Source: a virus. Taken from it: DNA of 53,545 bases. Location of the stretch: positions 1 through 53,545 of IMG/VR virus record IMGVR_UViG_3300037248_000068; one strand, written 5' to 3'. Under the pieces are notes generated by a model. The model did no database searches, was not told where the DNA came from, and saw only the letters and a list, made by a program, of their open reading frames with translations. How positions within the stretch are numbered: position 1 is the first letter of the stretch; each line of letters starts with the position of its first letter. A program made the translations under genes and the position numbers. Positions 30,031 through 39,402 of the stretch are shown one piece after another.

Positions 30031-32418
30031 TTATGCTGCTTGCGCCAGCCACGCGGGCGAGTTGTCGTTGGATGCGGGGTCGAGGTCGCGGTTGAGCAGA
30101 AAATTGTGCGTTCCCATGACATAGCCGGTCCCTTGGAACCCGATGTAGACGGTGCCGTAGGTATTGGCATCACCCTCGATTGTGCTCACTGTATCGATGA
30201 TACCGAGGGGAAAATCCGTCAGCTTGGTCCAAGTCGTGGCGTGATTGTCGCTCTCCCAGATGCCGTATACGCCGTTTACCCATCCCGCAAGATAGATCGC
30301 TGGATAGCCCGAACCGCCCGGTTTGGCTTTGCCGAACCCGAAAGCCCAAACCTCGTGGATGGTGCCGGGAACGGCGTTGCACGTCACAGTGCCGGCGCTG
30401 TCCGTGCACTCTTCGAATGTCAGGTCCGTGTGCGGGTACGGCCCCGGCGTCTGATAGCCCGATGAGAAATACATGTCACCGGCATTGCCAGGAACGCAGC
30501 GGAGCTTGGCATTGAAGAATGACAACGTGCTGCTGTCGAAGATCCCGCTCTTGGCCAGCGTCCACGTCCAGCTTCCCGCAGCGTAGACACCCTTGTAGAT
30601 ACCCGCGGTGCTTGATCCGCCGTAGTTGTAGGCATAGTACGTGTCAGTCGAGACGCGATCGGCGCACATCGTCTGCCGGAAATAGTTGGCACTCGCGCTC
30701 CAGCCGATCGTGCCCGAAGTCGCCACGCCGCTGATCGGTAGCAGCGACCATGACGTTCCGCCGTTCGTGGTGGCATAGAGGCCGCCGTTCGGCGCCTGCA
30801 TCCACAGCATCACGTTGGCGGAACTCCGCGCCACCGAGCCGCCGTCGAAGCTGGTACCGCTGCCGCTCGGCACGGCGCCAATCTGTGCCCACGTGCCGCC
30901 GCCATTCGTCGAGAGTGATGAAAAGTCCCCGCTGCCAATATATGAGATACACATGCAGATGATGTCGGCCGGCGTCGCTGAGGCCCAGTCCGCCGACGCT
31001 CCCGCCACCACGTTCGTGAATCCACCGTACCCGCCGTGCTGCGAGAACGCTGGGTAGGCCGCCGGATTGGTGATGGTGAATATCTGCTGATCGGATACCG
31101 CGACAAGAGGATTACTTCCGCCCGTCCACGGGCTGATCGCCCATCTGGATACGAGCTGCTCCATGCCGGCGCCCTGCGACGTCCAGGTCAGCGACGCGCC
31201 GCCCGTGAAGCCGCTCGCGGTCCACACGTCGAAGCCGGACGTCGAGAATAGGAAATTCGACTGCGCCGGATCGAAGGCAATCTGGCCGACATCGGTGAAG
31301 GTGCTCTTGGTGTGGGCGAGCCACGGGATGTCGGTCGCAGCCAAGGTCATGTTCCCGGCCGCGACATAGCCGCCAAACGAAGCGCCACCGTTGGTGCTGT
31401 ACGTCAATTGTCCCGAGATGTTGGCGGCAGTCACGTTGCTGTTGTTCGCCGGATCGATGGCAACGCCCGTGATTGGTCCCGACGTGCTGGAGCCGACCGT
31501 CACGGTCGACCACGTTCCGCCGACGCCGCCGGAGTAGATGTAGAGCGTCTGATCGGTGCCGCCGTTGTTGCCGACCACGTAGAGCTTACCATTGGCAGGC
31601 GCGGATACCATGAACATGTGCGTCGTTGGCATCCCGCTCGTATTCAGCTCCGTCCAGGACGAACCGCCGTTGGCTGAGTGATAGACGCCGGTGCCGTAAC
31701 TCGTGATGTAGATGCCCTGCGTGGCGCCACCGCTCGTGCCGGAGTTGAGATCGAACGCTACCAGCATCCCATTCGAGGTCGCATTGGTGATTCCGGTCAC
31801 GGCGCCGAACGATGTGCCGCCGTTGGTCGACGTGAAGCACCCGCTTGCCTCCGTACACACCAACACGATGTTGGCGTTGGCGGGGTCAATCGCAATCTTC
31901 GGCCCCCACCAACGATCGTTGGCGTTGTAGGTTGAGTTCTGCGTGAAACCGGTCGCGGTCCACGTCGCCGACGATCCGCTCTTGAGATTGGCTGTCTTAT
32001 ACAAATAGCCGCCCATCATCATGTAGGCGACGTTGGTGTTGCTCGGCGCTATCCTGATCTCAAAGTTGTCGCAAAATGTGGACGGCGTGTTGAGGCACGC
32101 GCCGGCCGCGTTCATGGGATCTCCATTCGGCAGCGACGTAGAGGTGACAAGCTGCTGCCATGTCCCATTGGCGACCGAGACGTAGGCTCCATAGGTGTCG
32201 GTGCCGACTACTTTAGTCGTGGTGCCGCTGTTGTTGCACTGGCCGACGCCCTGATCGCATTGGATGTCGATGCGCGTGGAGAACCCACCGGCGCCAAGGT
32301 TGACGCGGCTGAATTGCTGGCCAGCAGAGGGCGCCTGGGCACCACTGAACTGTACGGTTTGCGCCGGTATCGAAACCTGCACTAAAATAACCAGCAACAG
32401 CGCTAATAATAACCTCAT
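30031..32418 (-). CDS. Secreted GH74-like Asp-box beta-propeller
   Basis: This 795-residue protein has a Sec signal peptide (about 1-19). Six Asp-box motifs of the S-x-N-G-G-x-S/T-W/F type occur near 197, 248, 341, 503, 550 and 737, each turning a propeller blade. The final region (IYLAGWVNGVYGIWESD to TVYIGFQGTGYVMG, about 715-770) matches the end of GH74 xyloglucanase-type enzymes. I infer a two-propeller glycan-binding or glycan-cleaving protein. With a signal peptide it would leave the host cytoplasm, unlike a normal tail spike. Substrate unknown; catalytic aspartates cannot be assigned with confidence. Confidence 0.66.
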   Translation of the reverse strand: MRLLLALLLVILVQVSIPAQTVQFSGAQAPSAGQQFSRVNLGAGGFSTRIDIQCDQGVGQCNNSGTTTKVVGTDTYGAYVSVANGTWQQLVTSTSLPNGDPMNAAGACLNTPSTFCDNFEIRIAPSNTNVAYMMMGGYLYKTANLKSGSSATWTATGFTQNSTYNANDRWWGPKIAIDPANANIVLVCTEASGCFTSTNGGTSFGAVTGITNATSNGMLVAFDLNSGTSGGATQGIYITSYGTGVYHSANGGSSWTELNTSGMPTTHMFMVSAPANGKLYVVGNNGGTDQTLYIYSGGVGGTWSTVTVGSSTSGPITGVAIDPANNSNVTAANISGQLTYSTNGGASFGGYVAAGNMTLAATDIPWLAHTKSTFTDVGQIAFDPAQSNFLFSTSGFDVWTASGFTGGASLTWTSQGAGMEQLVSRWAISPWTGGSNPLVAVSDQQIFTITNPAAYPAFSQHGGYGGFTNVVAGASADWASATPADIICMCISYIGSGDFSSLSTNGGGTWAQIGAVPSGSGTSFDGGSVARSSANVMLWMQAPNGGLYATTNGGTSWSLLPISGVATSGTIGWSASANYFRQTMCADRVSTDTYYAYNYGGSSTAGIYKGVYAAGSWTWTLAKSGIFDSSTLSFFNAKLRCVPGNAGDMYFSSGYQTPGPYPHTDLTFEECTDSAGTVTCNAVPGTIHEVWAFGFGKAKPGGSGYPAIYLAGWVNGVYGIWESDNHATTWTKLTDFPLGIIDTVSTIEGDANTYGTVYIGFQGTGYVMGTHNFLLNRDLDPASNDNSPAWLAQAA

Positions 32419-32419
32419 G

Positions 32420-33148
32420 TCAGTCCCACGTCGCGGCTACTATGCCTGCGTTGGTCGTGTTGGTCAGCCCGTTCATGTTCGGCGTTAGAGAGCCGGCGAC
32501 GGCGCTGTTTCCAAGAACGCCTCCGAAAGTAGAGATGCTGATAGATTTATCGTTCGTCATGTTAGTGAAATTCGGCGCCCCCGCAACAGTCTGCATTCCA
32601 AAACCAATAGCAAAACCAGCGGATGGCACCGTCACGGCAGAACTGCAAGCCAGGGCGCCGCCAGAAACAGAAGCGCTCGATCCGTTGCAGCTTGTCGTCG
32701 GCGTCGTCGACGTAAGATTAGCTAGGGTGCCTACGCCGACAAGCATGCGAAACCACGAGTTGGCAGACGCTGACGTGGCAACAATATTCTGTGAGCCGCT
32801 ACATGCGACCGTGCCGTACCACAGCGTCACTACGTAGTTGGTGTTGAAGGCCCCGGTGTCAGCAGCCTTCGACAGGGAGACCGGCGAAGACGTGCATGCG
32901 GTCACGGCAGAGATGGTGCTCCCCTGATAGCCGGCTACGCCGACGACTATGAACCCAGCCGTGACGCTGACGGCCTGCGTGCACGTCGTGGCGAAGCCGC
33001 AGGCAGCATTCTCTTCAATGTCGGTCGGTGTCCACGTCGGTGCCGGGGCACTTCCACTTATGGATACGTCATAGTTGGAGTCACGCGTCTGCCACCCCGC
33101 AAATGCTGGTAGAGCCCAAAGCAACAGTGCGAGAGCTAGACGGATCAC
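32420..33148 (-). CDS. Secreted fibre-like protein
   Basis: This 242-residue protein is read from GTG 33148, which overlaps the previous stop (GTGA). The N-terminus VIRLALALLLWALPAFAG is a signal peptide. The mature part is rich in Thr, Ser, Ala and Gly with eight spaced cysteines, consistent with a disulfide-stabilised exported beta-structure. Ends two bases before the GH74-like gene. No family is recognised. Confidence 0.65.
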   Translation of the reverse strand: MIRLALALLLWALPAFAGWQTRDSNYDVSISGSAPAPTWTPTDIEENAACGFATTCTQAVSVTAGFIVVGVAGYQGSTISAVTACTSSPVSLSKAADTGAFNTNYVVTLWYGTVACSGSQNIVATSASANSWFRMLVGVGTLANLTSTTPTTSCNGSSASVSGGALACSSAVTVPSAGFAIGFGMQTVAGAPNFTNMTNDKSISISTFGGVLGNSAVAGSLTPNMNGLTNTTNAGIVAATWD

Positions 33149-34149
33149 AGCGTGAACCCCGTCGCCGTCACGGATACGACGCCGCCGGTCCCCGGTGCAG
33201 CGGAAATGACCGCGATGCCTGTGTTGACGGCGCTCGCCGGGACGCATGGCGAGAATATCATCTCTGTCACACCGAGCCCGGAGGCGAGCGGTGCCGTCCA
33301 CTGCGTGAAGTTGAGTGTTCCTGTGATCGTGCCGGTCACGGTCGCGTTGCCCGTCGCCGCCGCCGTGGCGTTGGCCCGGATCGACATGCTGCACAAGTAG
33401 GTCGTGACTGACGCGCCTGTGGCGAGCGTCGCGGTGGTCGCCCCCGTCGTGCCCGTCGCCGAGGCCGTGATGGGCGTGGCTCCGGCTGGATAGCCCGCGC
33501 CGCCGATGCGCAGCCCGCCGTGAAGATCCATCGACAGGTAGTCGGTTTGCGCGGTTGTGTAGGCGGGGGCGGCCGTCGTCACCGCCGCCATCACTAGCGA
33601 GCCGGTCTGGCCGCTCGTGGTCGAGCTCTGCGCAAGACCTACTGCACCGGTCACGTAAGCATTGACACTAGGACACGCGACCGCACTTGGTGCCGTGCCG
33701 TAGTTACTGACGCACCCCGAGTTGATCGCCGTACCGCCCATCTGGTTCATGTTGACGGACTGGTTGGCCGCCAACGCACCGCCGGCCTGGAACGGCGTGC
33801 CGAGCGTCGTGTTGATCGTGGTGAGCGCCGTGTTGCCGGTCGTCTGAAGCGCGGACGTGGCGGCCCCGGTCGGAAGAGGCAACGCTGCGGCGCTCATCGG
33901 AACGGCCGTACCGCCGGTCACGCCCTGCATCGGGAGAGCAAAGCTGGCGTTGGGAGTGCCGGGGGCCGTCGCCAGCGGATTACCCGCCGTGTCGCCGAGT
34001 ATCTGCATCAGCGACTGCACGCCGCTGCCGACGTCCTTCGACCTGAACGTGACGCAGCTCGTGGCGCACGGTGTCACGAGGATGGCGTTATCCGCCGCCT
34101 CTGCGGGCAGCGCTGACAGCAGCGCGAGCAGGAGCAGAATCTTGCGCAT
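33145..34149 (-). CDS. Secreted repeat-rich fibre-like protein
   Basis: This 334-residue protein starts at ATG 34149 (TAATG overlap with the previous stop). A signal peptide MRKILLLLALLSALPAEA is followed by a Thr/Ala/Gly-rich chain resembling a fibre shaft, with paired cysteines near the mature N-terminus and a C-terminal beta domain. The longer frame from 34284 covers the upstream gene and is rejected. Function unknown; part of the exported cassette. Confidence 0.66.
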   Translation of the reverse strand: MRKILLLLALLSALPAEAADNAILVTPCATSCVTFRSKDVGSGVQSLMQILGDTAGNPLATAPGTPNASFALPMQGVTGGTAVPMSAAALPLPTGAATSALQTTGNTALTTINTTLGTPFQAGGALAANQSVNMNQMGGTAINSGCVSNYGTAPSAVACPSVNAYVTGAVGLAQSSTTSGQTGSLVMAAVTTAAPAYTTAQTDYLSMDLHGGLRIGGAGYPAGATPITASATGTTGATTATLATGASVTTYLCSMSIRANATAAATGNATVTGTITGTLNFTQWTAPLASGLGVTEMIFSPCVPASAVNTGIAVISAAPGTGGVVSVTATGFTL

Positions 34150-34415
34150 TACTTTTCCTCCGAAGTAGCAGGCGCGGCGGGCGGCGGCTGTCTGGCAGCA
34201 ACCGCGCGGTCCACGGCGGCGCGCGCCGCCGCCTCGTTCTGAGCCCGCACAGACGCCACGGTAATCTGCATGATATCGTTCCACTCATCCCACGACCCGC
34301 GCTTGATGGTATTCAGTATCTTGTCTACCTGATCCGCAGTGTACGGACCAAGCGTGTAGGTCTGCTGCCCGAGAGCGACCGTCGTCATCAGAAGCAGAGC
34401 GACAAGCGTTCGCAT
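34149..34415 (-). CDS. Small secreted helical protein
   Basis: This 88-residue protein has a short signal peptide (MRTLVALLLMTTVALG) and a mature helical part with an Ala-rich C-terminus ending SEEK. It begins directly after the previous stop. The small size plus export suggests a periplasmic adaptor or spanin-type partner, but no lipobox is seen. Function unknown. Confidence 0.6.
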   Translation of the reverse strand: MRTLVALLLMTTVALGQQTYTLGPYTADQVDKILNTIKRGSWDEWNDIMQITVASVRAQNEAAARAAVDRAVAARQPPPAAPATSEEK

Positions 34416-34616
34416 TCAGAAGACTCCTGCGTACTGCGAATTGCATGATTGCGTGAAGTCGAAGCCCGTACCAGCACAGCCCGAAGGCGTTACGGTTACG
34501 GTTCCAGTCCCTGGAGTCTGCGGCACCCCGGGCGCAAAGCCGCCGGGAACGCCGGCCTGCCCCCACGCGGCTGCGGCGAGGGCGACGATGGCGAGGAGCG
34601 TGAGGGGGAGGCGCAT
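34416..34616 (-). CDS. Small secreted protein
   Basis: This 66-residue protein starts at ATG 34616 in a TGATG overlap with the previous gene. The signal peptide MRLPLTLLAIVALAAAAWG is followed by a Gly/Pro/Thr-rich mature chain with two cysteines. It resembles the N-terminal part of the exported fibre proteins and might be a truncated or accessory form. Confidence 0.58.
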   Translation of the reverse strand: MRLPLTLLAIVALAAAAWGQAGVPGGFAPGVPQTPGTGTVTVTPSGCAGTGFDFTQSCNSQYAGVF

Positions 34617-34714
34617 CACTTGCCATCCGATTTATTGTGACGACAACGAAGAAGATTGAACATCGCCATGCCGAGAGTAGCGGCGAGCATAATCTCACTG
34701 AGATAATGCCGCAT
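34616..34714 (-). CDS. 32-residue membrane peptide
   Basis: This short ORF starts at ATG 34714 in a TGATG overlap and ends in a TGATG overlap with the next. It has one hydrophobic helix (about 8-23) and a basic tail RCRHNKSDGK. The double coupling argues that it is translated. Function unknown. Confidence 0.5.
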   Translation of the reverse strand: MRHYLSEIMLAATLGMAMFNLLRCRHNKSDGK

Positions 34715-35163
34715 CACTGCGCCCCCAGCAGCTTACTGTACTCGGCCGGCTGCAAGACCTTCATCGCGGCCACGATCACCTTGTCGCCGTTCTGCATGAG
34801 CTTGTAGAGCCCGCCGATGCGATCCATCAGGTCGTCGGCCTGCTTGTGGGTGAGTGCGGCGGCGTGGTCGCTGCCGTACTTGTCGAGCACGGCGCGAAGC
34901 GACGCCTTGGTGCGCCAGTCCATGTTGCGGTCGGACTCGATGGCGAAGCTGACGCCGTAATTGGCGGCGGATGCGAGCGTGAGCGGGGGGCAGTCCTTGC
35001 GCTCCGGATCAACTTTAGCATCCCACGTTGGCGGGCAGTCCTTGATGGGCCTACCGTCAGCCTCAGAGAGCGCGGCGGTCATGTCTACGGTCCACGGCTT
35101 CGCGTCGTCGGCGAGCGCCAAGGAGTACCAAATCATCGCGACCGCAATAAGTGCAGTTTTCAA
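34714..35163 (-). CDS. Secreted protein, 149 residues
   Basis: A signal peptide (MKTALIAVAMIWYSLALA) precedes an acidic mature domain with two CPP motifs (about 43-45 and 58-60) likely joined by a disulfide, then a helical C-terminal half. The start overlaps the end of the tail-spike gene by four bases. Not recognised; export and disulfides point to the periplasm or cell surface. Confidence 0.65.
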   Translation of the reverse strand: MKTALIAVAMIWYSLALADDAKPWTVDMTAALSEADGRPIKDCPPTWDAKVDPERKDCPPLTLASAANYGVSFAIESDRNMDWRTKASLRAVLDKYGSDHAAALTHKQADDLMDRIGGLYKLMQNGDKVIVAAMKVLQPAEYSKLLGAQ

Positions 35164-36923
35164 TTCAGTCTCCTTTTAATACTATTGATTTCTATTTGTT
35201 GGCGGCGGAATATTTCAACAGTTAGGCCCCATGTAGCGGCATAGTCAAAATGACGAATGCCATGTGAATCCATGTCTACCAACTCCGGAAAAGCCAACTC
35301 CCAGTCATTGGCAATAACGCCGATACGGCGACCCGGCGCGCCATACCCATCATTATACGAGAACCGCACGCCACGGTTAGCGAGTACCTTGTCCAGTACA
35401 TCATCTTCAATAGGTTCAATGTCATGCTTCACTGACCGATCAGATGCAACGCATGTCGTGATACCTGACGACAGTAATCCGGCCGTTTCACATACGAATA
35501 ATCCAGTAGCGCTTGACACAGTGCCGACCGTAAGAGTTCCTGCCGTAATAACAGCTTGTGTGACGCCCTTTATCGTTAAAGCCGTTACGGCTGAATTTTG
35601 AACCGTTGCGCCAGCACCACTACCACCGGTTTGCAAAACGATGTCACCGCTCGCACCAGAGCCTGTGCTACGTGATCCGATTAACGTCCAATTAGCGCCA
35701 GCGACATTTGAATTGCCGGCCGCCACGTTTTGCACCTGGAATGTCTGAGCCGAGGCTGCTGTTGTGTCGGTAAACCCCAACTGAAGAGTTAGAGTCGCGG
35801 GAGACGTAATTGCCGTGTTACCGTTGCGTAGTTCAAAGGCACCATTGTTCGTGGTAATTCCGACAACATTGGTGCCGACAACCGTGAGCCCACTCACGTT
35901 ACCGCTAGGATCGACACAGTATCCAGTGGATTTAAATGAACATCCCCCGGATTGAAAGGTAACTGCTGAAAAATCGACGCCATTAAGAGCGACTGATGGT
36001 GACGCAGTTCCCGCAGTTCGAACTTGCGCGCCAATCAACGTACTATCAGTGGCGAAAGCCCATTGGTGAGCGTAGGCACCAAACATGATGCCTGTTTTCC
36101 AGCCGACAGCAGATGCGTTGTCTTGGGCACCAAACTGAATACCATTATCGTCATAAACGGCACGCACAGCATCGTTAGACCCAAGAACGACCGTTAGGCC
36201 GTGTTTCTCCGCGGCCGAAGTTCCACCCGCAAGCGTTACATCGTTCTCTTGAGAATTTACCAGCGACACAAAAGTGGCACCTGAAGTCGTATATATGTCA
36301 AACCCGCCGCCAAACGCAGTGCCTTTGTAGTTTGCGTATGCTCCGGTCGTTCCACCTAAATTTGCGGACACACGAGTTATCCCGCCTACAGCTACATATC
36401 CGGCAGCGCTCAAAGTAGTTGGCGTTCCAACTATATTTTCTGCCCCCTGGATTACGGTCCTACCACCGGTTGATCCGGCAGATGTGGCGTGACCAACATA
36501 GAAAACATTGAGATTTCCATTTCCATTGGTTGTGGTGTCAACACTGTCTCCACCTACGTAAATATGAAACGGCGCTAATATTGCGTCGCTTGCTAATTGG
36601 GTGGCGGTTCCAGTGAGGGACAATCCGTTAACTGAAAGCCACTGCTGATTGATCGATCCGGCACCAGAGTAGACGATGCTGTTGGTGAATTGCAGCCCCT
36701 TCGGAACCACTGCCGGCGCGGTATACGCCGACGCATCCTGCACCCCCTGCGTCAGCGGCCCGACGACGACCAGATCTCCCACGGTGCCGGCGGACGGCAG
36801 CACCTGCGAGCCGGGGCCACCCCCGCCCCCGATCGGCACGTCGACAATTTGCCCCCACGCCCCGCCGCAGGCCGCCAACAGGGCGAGCGCCGCAGCGCCG
36901 ATCAGTCGCGAAAACGGATTCAT
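35160..36923 (-). CDS. Tail-spike-like protein with S74 chaperone and lipobox
   Basis: This 587-residue protein starts at ATG 36923, overlapping the endolysin stop. It begins with a signal sequence MNPFSRLIGAAALALLAAC with lipobox LAAC (Cys19), or alternatively a cut after AWG. The bulk is a Gly/Thr/Ser-rich beta repeat region. The last 94 residues are an S74 intramolecular chaperone (ASDRSVKHDI, with catalytic-type Ser494 and Lys499; GVIANDWE; Gln-rich final helix), which folds trimeric spikes and cleaves itself off. S74 plus a signal peptide is an unusual combination. It may be a virion spike or a surface-anchored trimer. Confidence 0.75.
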   Translation of the reverse strand: MNPFSRLIGAAALALLAACGGAWGQIVDVPIGGGGGPGSQVLPSAGTVGDLVVVGPLTQGVQDASAYTAPAVVPKGLQFTNSIVYSGAGSINQQWLSVNGLSLTGTATQLASDAILAPFHIYVGGDSVDTTTNGNGNLNVFYVGHATSAGSTGGRTVIQGAENIVGTPTTLSAAGYVAVGGITRVSANLGGTTGAYANYKGTAFGGGFDIYTTSGATFVSLVNSQENDVTLAGGTSAAEKHGLTVVLGSNDAVRAVYDDNGIQFGAQDNASAVGWKTGIMFGAYAHQWAFATDSTLIGAQVRTAGTASPSVALNGVDFSAVTFQSGGCSFKSTGYCVDPSGNVSGLTVVGTNVVGITTNNGAFELRNGNTAITSPATLTLQLGFTDTTAASAQTFQVQNVAAGNSNVAGANWTLIGSRSTGSGASGDIVLQTGGSGAGATVQNSAVTALTIKGVTQAVITAGTLTVGTVSSATGLFVCETAGLLSSGITTCVASDRSVKHDIEPIEDDVLDKVLANRGVRFSYNDGYGAPGRRIGVIANDWELAFPELVDMDSHGIRHFDYAATWGLTVEIFRRQQIEINSIKRRLN

Positions 36924-37480
36924 GCCATGACCGCCATTTGGAGGGACGCCGCGCCGATTTCCGACGTGCGGCGCTCCCAGTCTTTGCCAAATCGAGTGAA
37001 TCCACCGAACCCGCGATACATGAGCGTGCGGCGCTCCGTAAATGCACGAATCACAGCGGACACGTTCTTGATGCCCTTTACGGCCGCATCGGTCTGCGGC
37101 CCCCATTTGCCATCCACGGAGATACCTAGGGCGTGCTGCAGTATTTCGACGCCGTGGCTGCCTTCGTTGACTTCCGCGTCAAAGAAACTCAGGTCGAGTC
37201 CAGGCGGCAGCTCCGGGCAATAGGGCAGCCAATATTTGTGATAGTAGATGTCGTCGCCTTCGTCCTCCGTACACTGACGCACGTCGCGACGCGGCTCGCC
37301 CTTCTGAGCGCGATATCGGTCGTATTCGACCTGGATAAGGCCGTCCATGGTCTTGCCGCCGGGGTCGCCGACATCGTTGCTGAAGTTGCGCGGGTTGCCC
37401 CAGTTGGACGGATACGGGCACTCTTGCATCAGCGTGAAAGGGAGACACGCCGCAAAGCGTTCGCTACCGTAGTTGTTCAT
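36920..37480 (-). CDS. GH108 endolysin (N-acetylmuramidase type)
   Basis: This 186-residue protein is read from ATG 37480. The GH108 plan is clear: a helix with an acidic residue in MQEC (about 18-21, probable catalytic Glu), NDVGDPGGKTMDGLI (about 35-49), RDVRQCTEDE, then the peptidoglycan-binding half with LPPGLDLSFFDAEVNEG (about 91-107) and LGISVDGKWGPQT (about 118-130). It degrades the host cell wall at lysis. It has no signal peptide, so a holin is required. It sits between two fibre-like genes. Confidence 0.85.
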   Translation of the reverse strand: MNNYGSERFAACLPFTLMQECPYPSNWGNPRNFSNDVGDPGGKTMDGLIQVEYDRYRAQKGEPRRDVRQCTEDEGDDIYYHKYWLPYCPELPPGLDLSFFDAEVNEGSHGVEILQHALGISVDGKWGPQTDAAVKGIKNVSAVIRAFTERRTLMYRGFGGFTRFGKDWERRTSEIGAASLQMAVMA

Positions 37481-37484
37481 GGTG

Positions 37485-38774
37485 TCACCCTGCCATTTGT
37501 ACGGGCTCGTTGTTGTCGTTCGCGGGTTCGAGGGCACCCTGTATCTCATCCAATATTAATACTGCCCCTGCATTGGCAGCGGGGATGGTTACTGTTCCTG
37601 AAGCGCCATTCCCAAAAACACTGTACGTTAGTGACGTGGACCTTGGAATATCAAAGAAAATCAATGTTGCAGGCACGTAGCCACCTGCCGTGCTGGAGAA
37701 ACTCGTTAGTTCGCCTATCAGAGTAGAACCGCGTGCCATCTGCATGGAGACGCTGGATGCTGCCGAATTTTGCATACTGCTTTGGAGAAATCCCCTGACT
37801 ACGTTAGTGGATGAACTTAAATTAATGGAGAGACTTTGCCCGTTAGTTAACGCCTGAGGGATACCTGCGTTCGCAGAAACAGTCCCGTTTGTGGCGGTGG
37901 CGTTAAAAACTGACTGAATAACATCTCCAGGTTTTTTGATCCCAGGGCCAAACAACTGAACAAGGCTCAGTCCCGTCCATCCGGTCCCGGACGCCCATGT
38001 GGCCTCCACATAACCAACAATGCGATAGGGTCGTGAGGTAACAGAAGACACTGAGCAGTACGCAAGTTGAGAAGACGTTCCGCCAGAAGTCCCCGACCCG
38101 CTAGAAAACAAAATAGCTTCGTTCAGTGGAGAGATGCTACTTGCATTCAAAGCGTTGAATGCACACAGTGCGATCCCGGCCCCGGTACCGTTAGTGTCAG
38201 ATGCCAATATCCACAGCCGACAGAGCGTGGAGGTGGTGCAGCCTAACGAGCTGGTAGTTGCTAACGTGAACGTCAGAGCCGATTGGAGTGGAAGAATCGT
38301 CGGCGCTCCACTCGTAAGTGCCGCCGAGCGGAAGTTAAAAAACGCAGTATCCGCGGTGGAAGGCGTTGCGCCTGCGGTAGTCAAAATACTGAGCACCAAC
38401 GTGTTTGCCGTCGCTACCGCCGTCACTTGTCCGTTCAGCATGCTCGCGCCCGTATTGGCAGCGAACGGATTTACCCACGTCGCGTCACCACGCCAGAACG
38501 TCGACGAATTCGCACCCGTACCGCCGTTCAGATTGCCTACAGGCAGGTTGCCGGTGACACCCGCGGTGCCAAGACCAATGGCACCGCAGATTGGGTCCGC
38601 GGAGCTGCCCTGACCGATGATAGGGACGTTGACGGAACACGGCGGCACGTTGCCGAAGCCGATGGCGCCCGCGCCGCGACCGAGCGGCACGGAATGGTTT
38701 GGCGTCTGCCACTGTGCATGTACGGACGCACAGGACAAAAACAGCGCGGTGACGACGGAGAAAAAGCGTTTCAT
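37485..38774 (-). CDS. Signal-peptide-bearing tail fibre-like protein
   Basis: This 429-residue protein from ATG 38774 (TGATG overlap) begins MKRFFSVVTALFLSCASVHA, a signal peptide, then WQTPNHSVPLGRGAGAIGFG and GTAGVTGNLPVGNLNGGTGAN (about 80-100), a shaft motif I know from fibre-like proteins of alphaproteobacterial prophages. The C-terminal part is a Ser/Thr-rich beta domain. Export signals on such proteins are unexplained. It lies directly upstream of the endolysin. Confidence 0.7.
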   Translation of the reverse strand: MKRFFSVVTALFLSCASVHAQWQTPNHSVPLGRGAGAIGFGNVPPCSVNVPIIGQGSSADPICGAIGLGTAGVTGNLPVGNLNGGTGANSSTFWRGDATWVNPFAANTGASMLNGQVTAVATANTLVLSILTTAGATPSTADTAFFNFRSAALTSGAPTILPLQSALTFTLATTSSLGCTTSTLCRLWILASDTNGTGAGIALCAFNALNASSISPLNEAILFSSGSGTSGGTSSQLAYCSVSSVTSRPYRIVGYVEATWASGTGWTGLSLVQLFGPGIKKPGDVIQSVFNATATNGTVSANAGIPQALTNGQSLSINLSSSTNVVRGFLQSSMQNSAASSVSMQMARGSTLIGELTSFSSTAGGYVPATLIFFDIPRSTSLTYSVFGNGASGTVTIPAANAGAVLILDEIQGALEPANDNNEPVQMAG

Positions 38775-39391
38775 CATGGCGCGATTACCCATGCGTTAAG
38801 GTCGGGGGACGGCTGCAGCATGACCCCGGCGAGCTGGACGGCGGTCGAAAACAACTGCCATGACTCGGCCCCCATGATAGTTGCCGAATCAGGCACCGTC
38901 AACGTGATAACGTGATTCGCGACGCCCGTAGAAAAGTCCACGATCTGTAACTTTTTAGCGGCAGCAAATTGCGCTGCGAGATTCGGCAGCACGATCGTTG
39001 TCGCGGCCGGCGCCGCGCGCTGTACAGCCGCCAGTGTCGTACCCGTCGCTATGGCCAGTCCGGTGTTGTTGAGCGACTGGAACACGTACCCAGATGTGAG
39101 AGGGAGGAAGTACGCCTGCCACAGGGCCGGCGTGGCGGGTTGGTACGCCGCCGCTCCCGCGTTCCACAAGTAAACGACGCCTTCCGCAGTCCACGACGGA
39201 ACGGCGGGCTGAAACCAAACTGTCGCGGCCTGATTGACCGTCGGCGCTGTGGCTTGCACCGCAAGATTGATAAAGCCCGCACGCGCCAAAGCGGCAACGA
39301 CGTAATCGAGCCCCGGCATTTGCTCCGTACGTACACCGCCGCCCGTATTGCGGAGCAGCGCCAGAAAATCCGTTGACGGCGTGTAGGACAT
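38774..39391 (-). CDS. Tail fibre or base protein
   Basis: This 205-residue protein has no signal peptide. It opens MSYTPSTDFLALLRNTGGGVRTEQMPGLDYVVAALARAG, a phrase found in tail-associated proteins of several phages, and continues as an Ala/Thr-rich beta domain ending DLNAWVIAP. Its stop overlaps the next start. Probably a virion component; the exact place is unknown. Confidence 0.62.
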   Translation of the reverse strand: MSYTPSTDFLALLRNTGGGVRTEQMPGLDYVVAALARAGFINLAVQATAPTVNQAATVWFQPAVPSWTAEGVVYLWNAGAAAYQPATPALWQAYFLPLTSGYVFQSLNNTGLAIATGTTLAAVQRAAPAATTIVLPNLAAQFAAAKKLQIVDFSTGVANHVITLTVPDSATIMGAESWQLFSTAVQLAGVMLQPSPDLNAWVIAP

Positions 39392-39402
39392 GGCGCCCCT
39401 AC

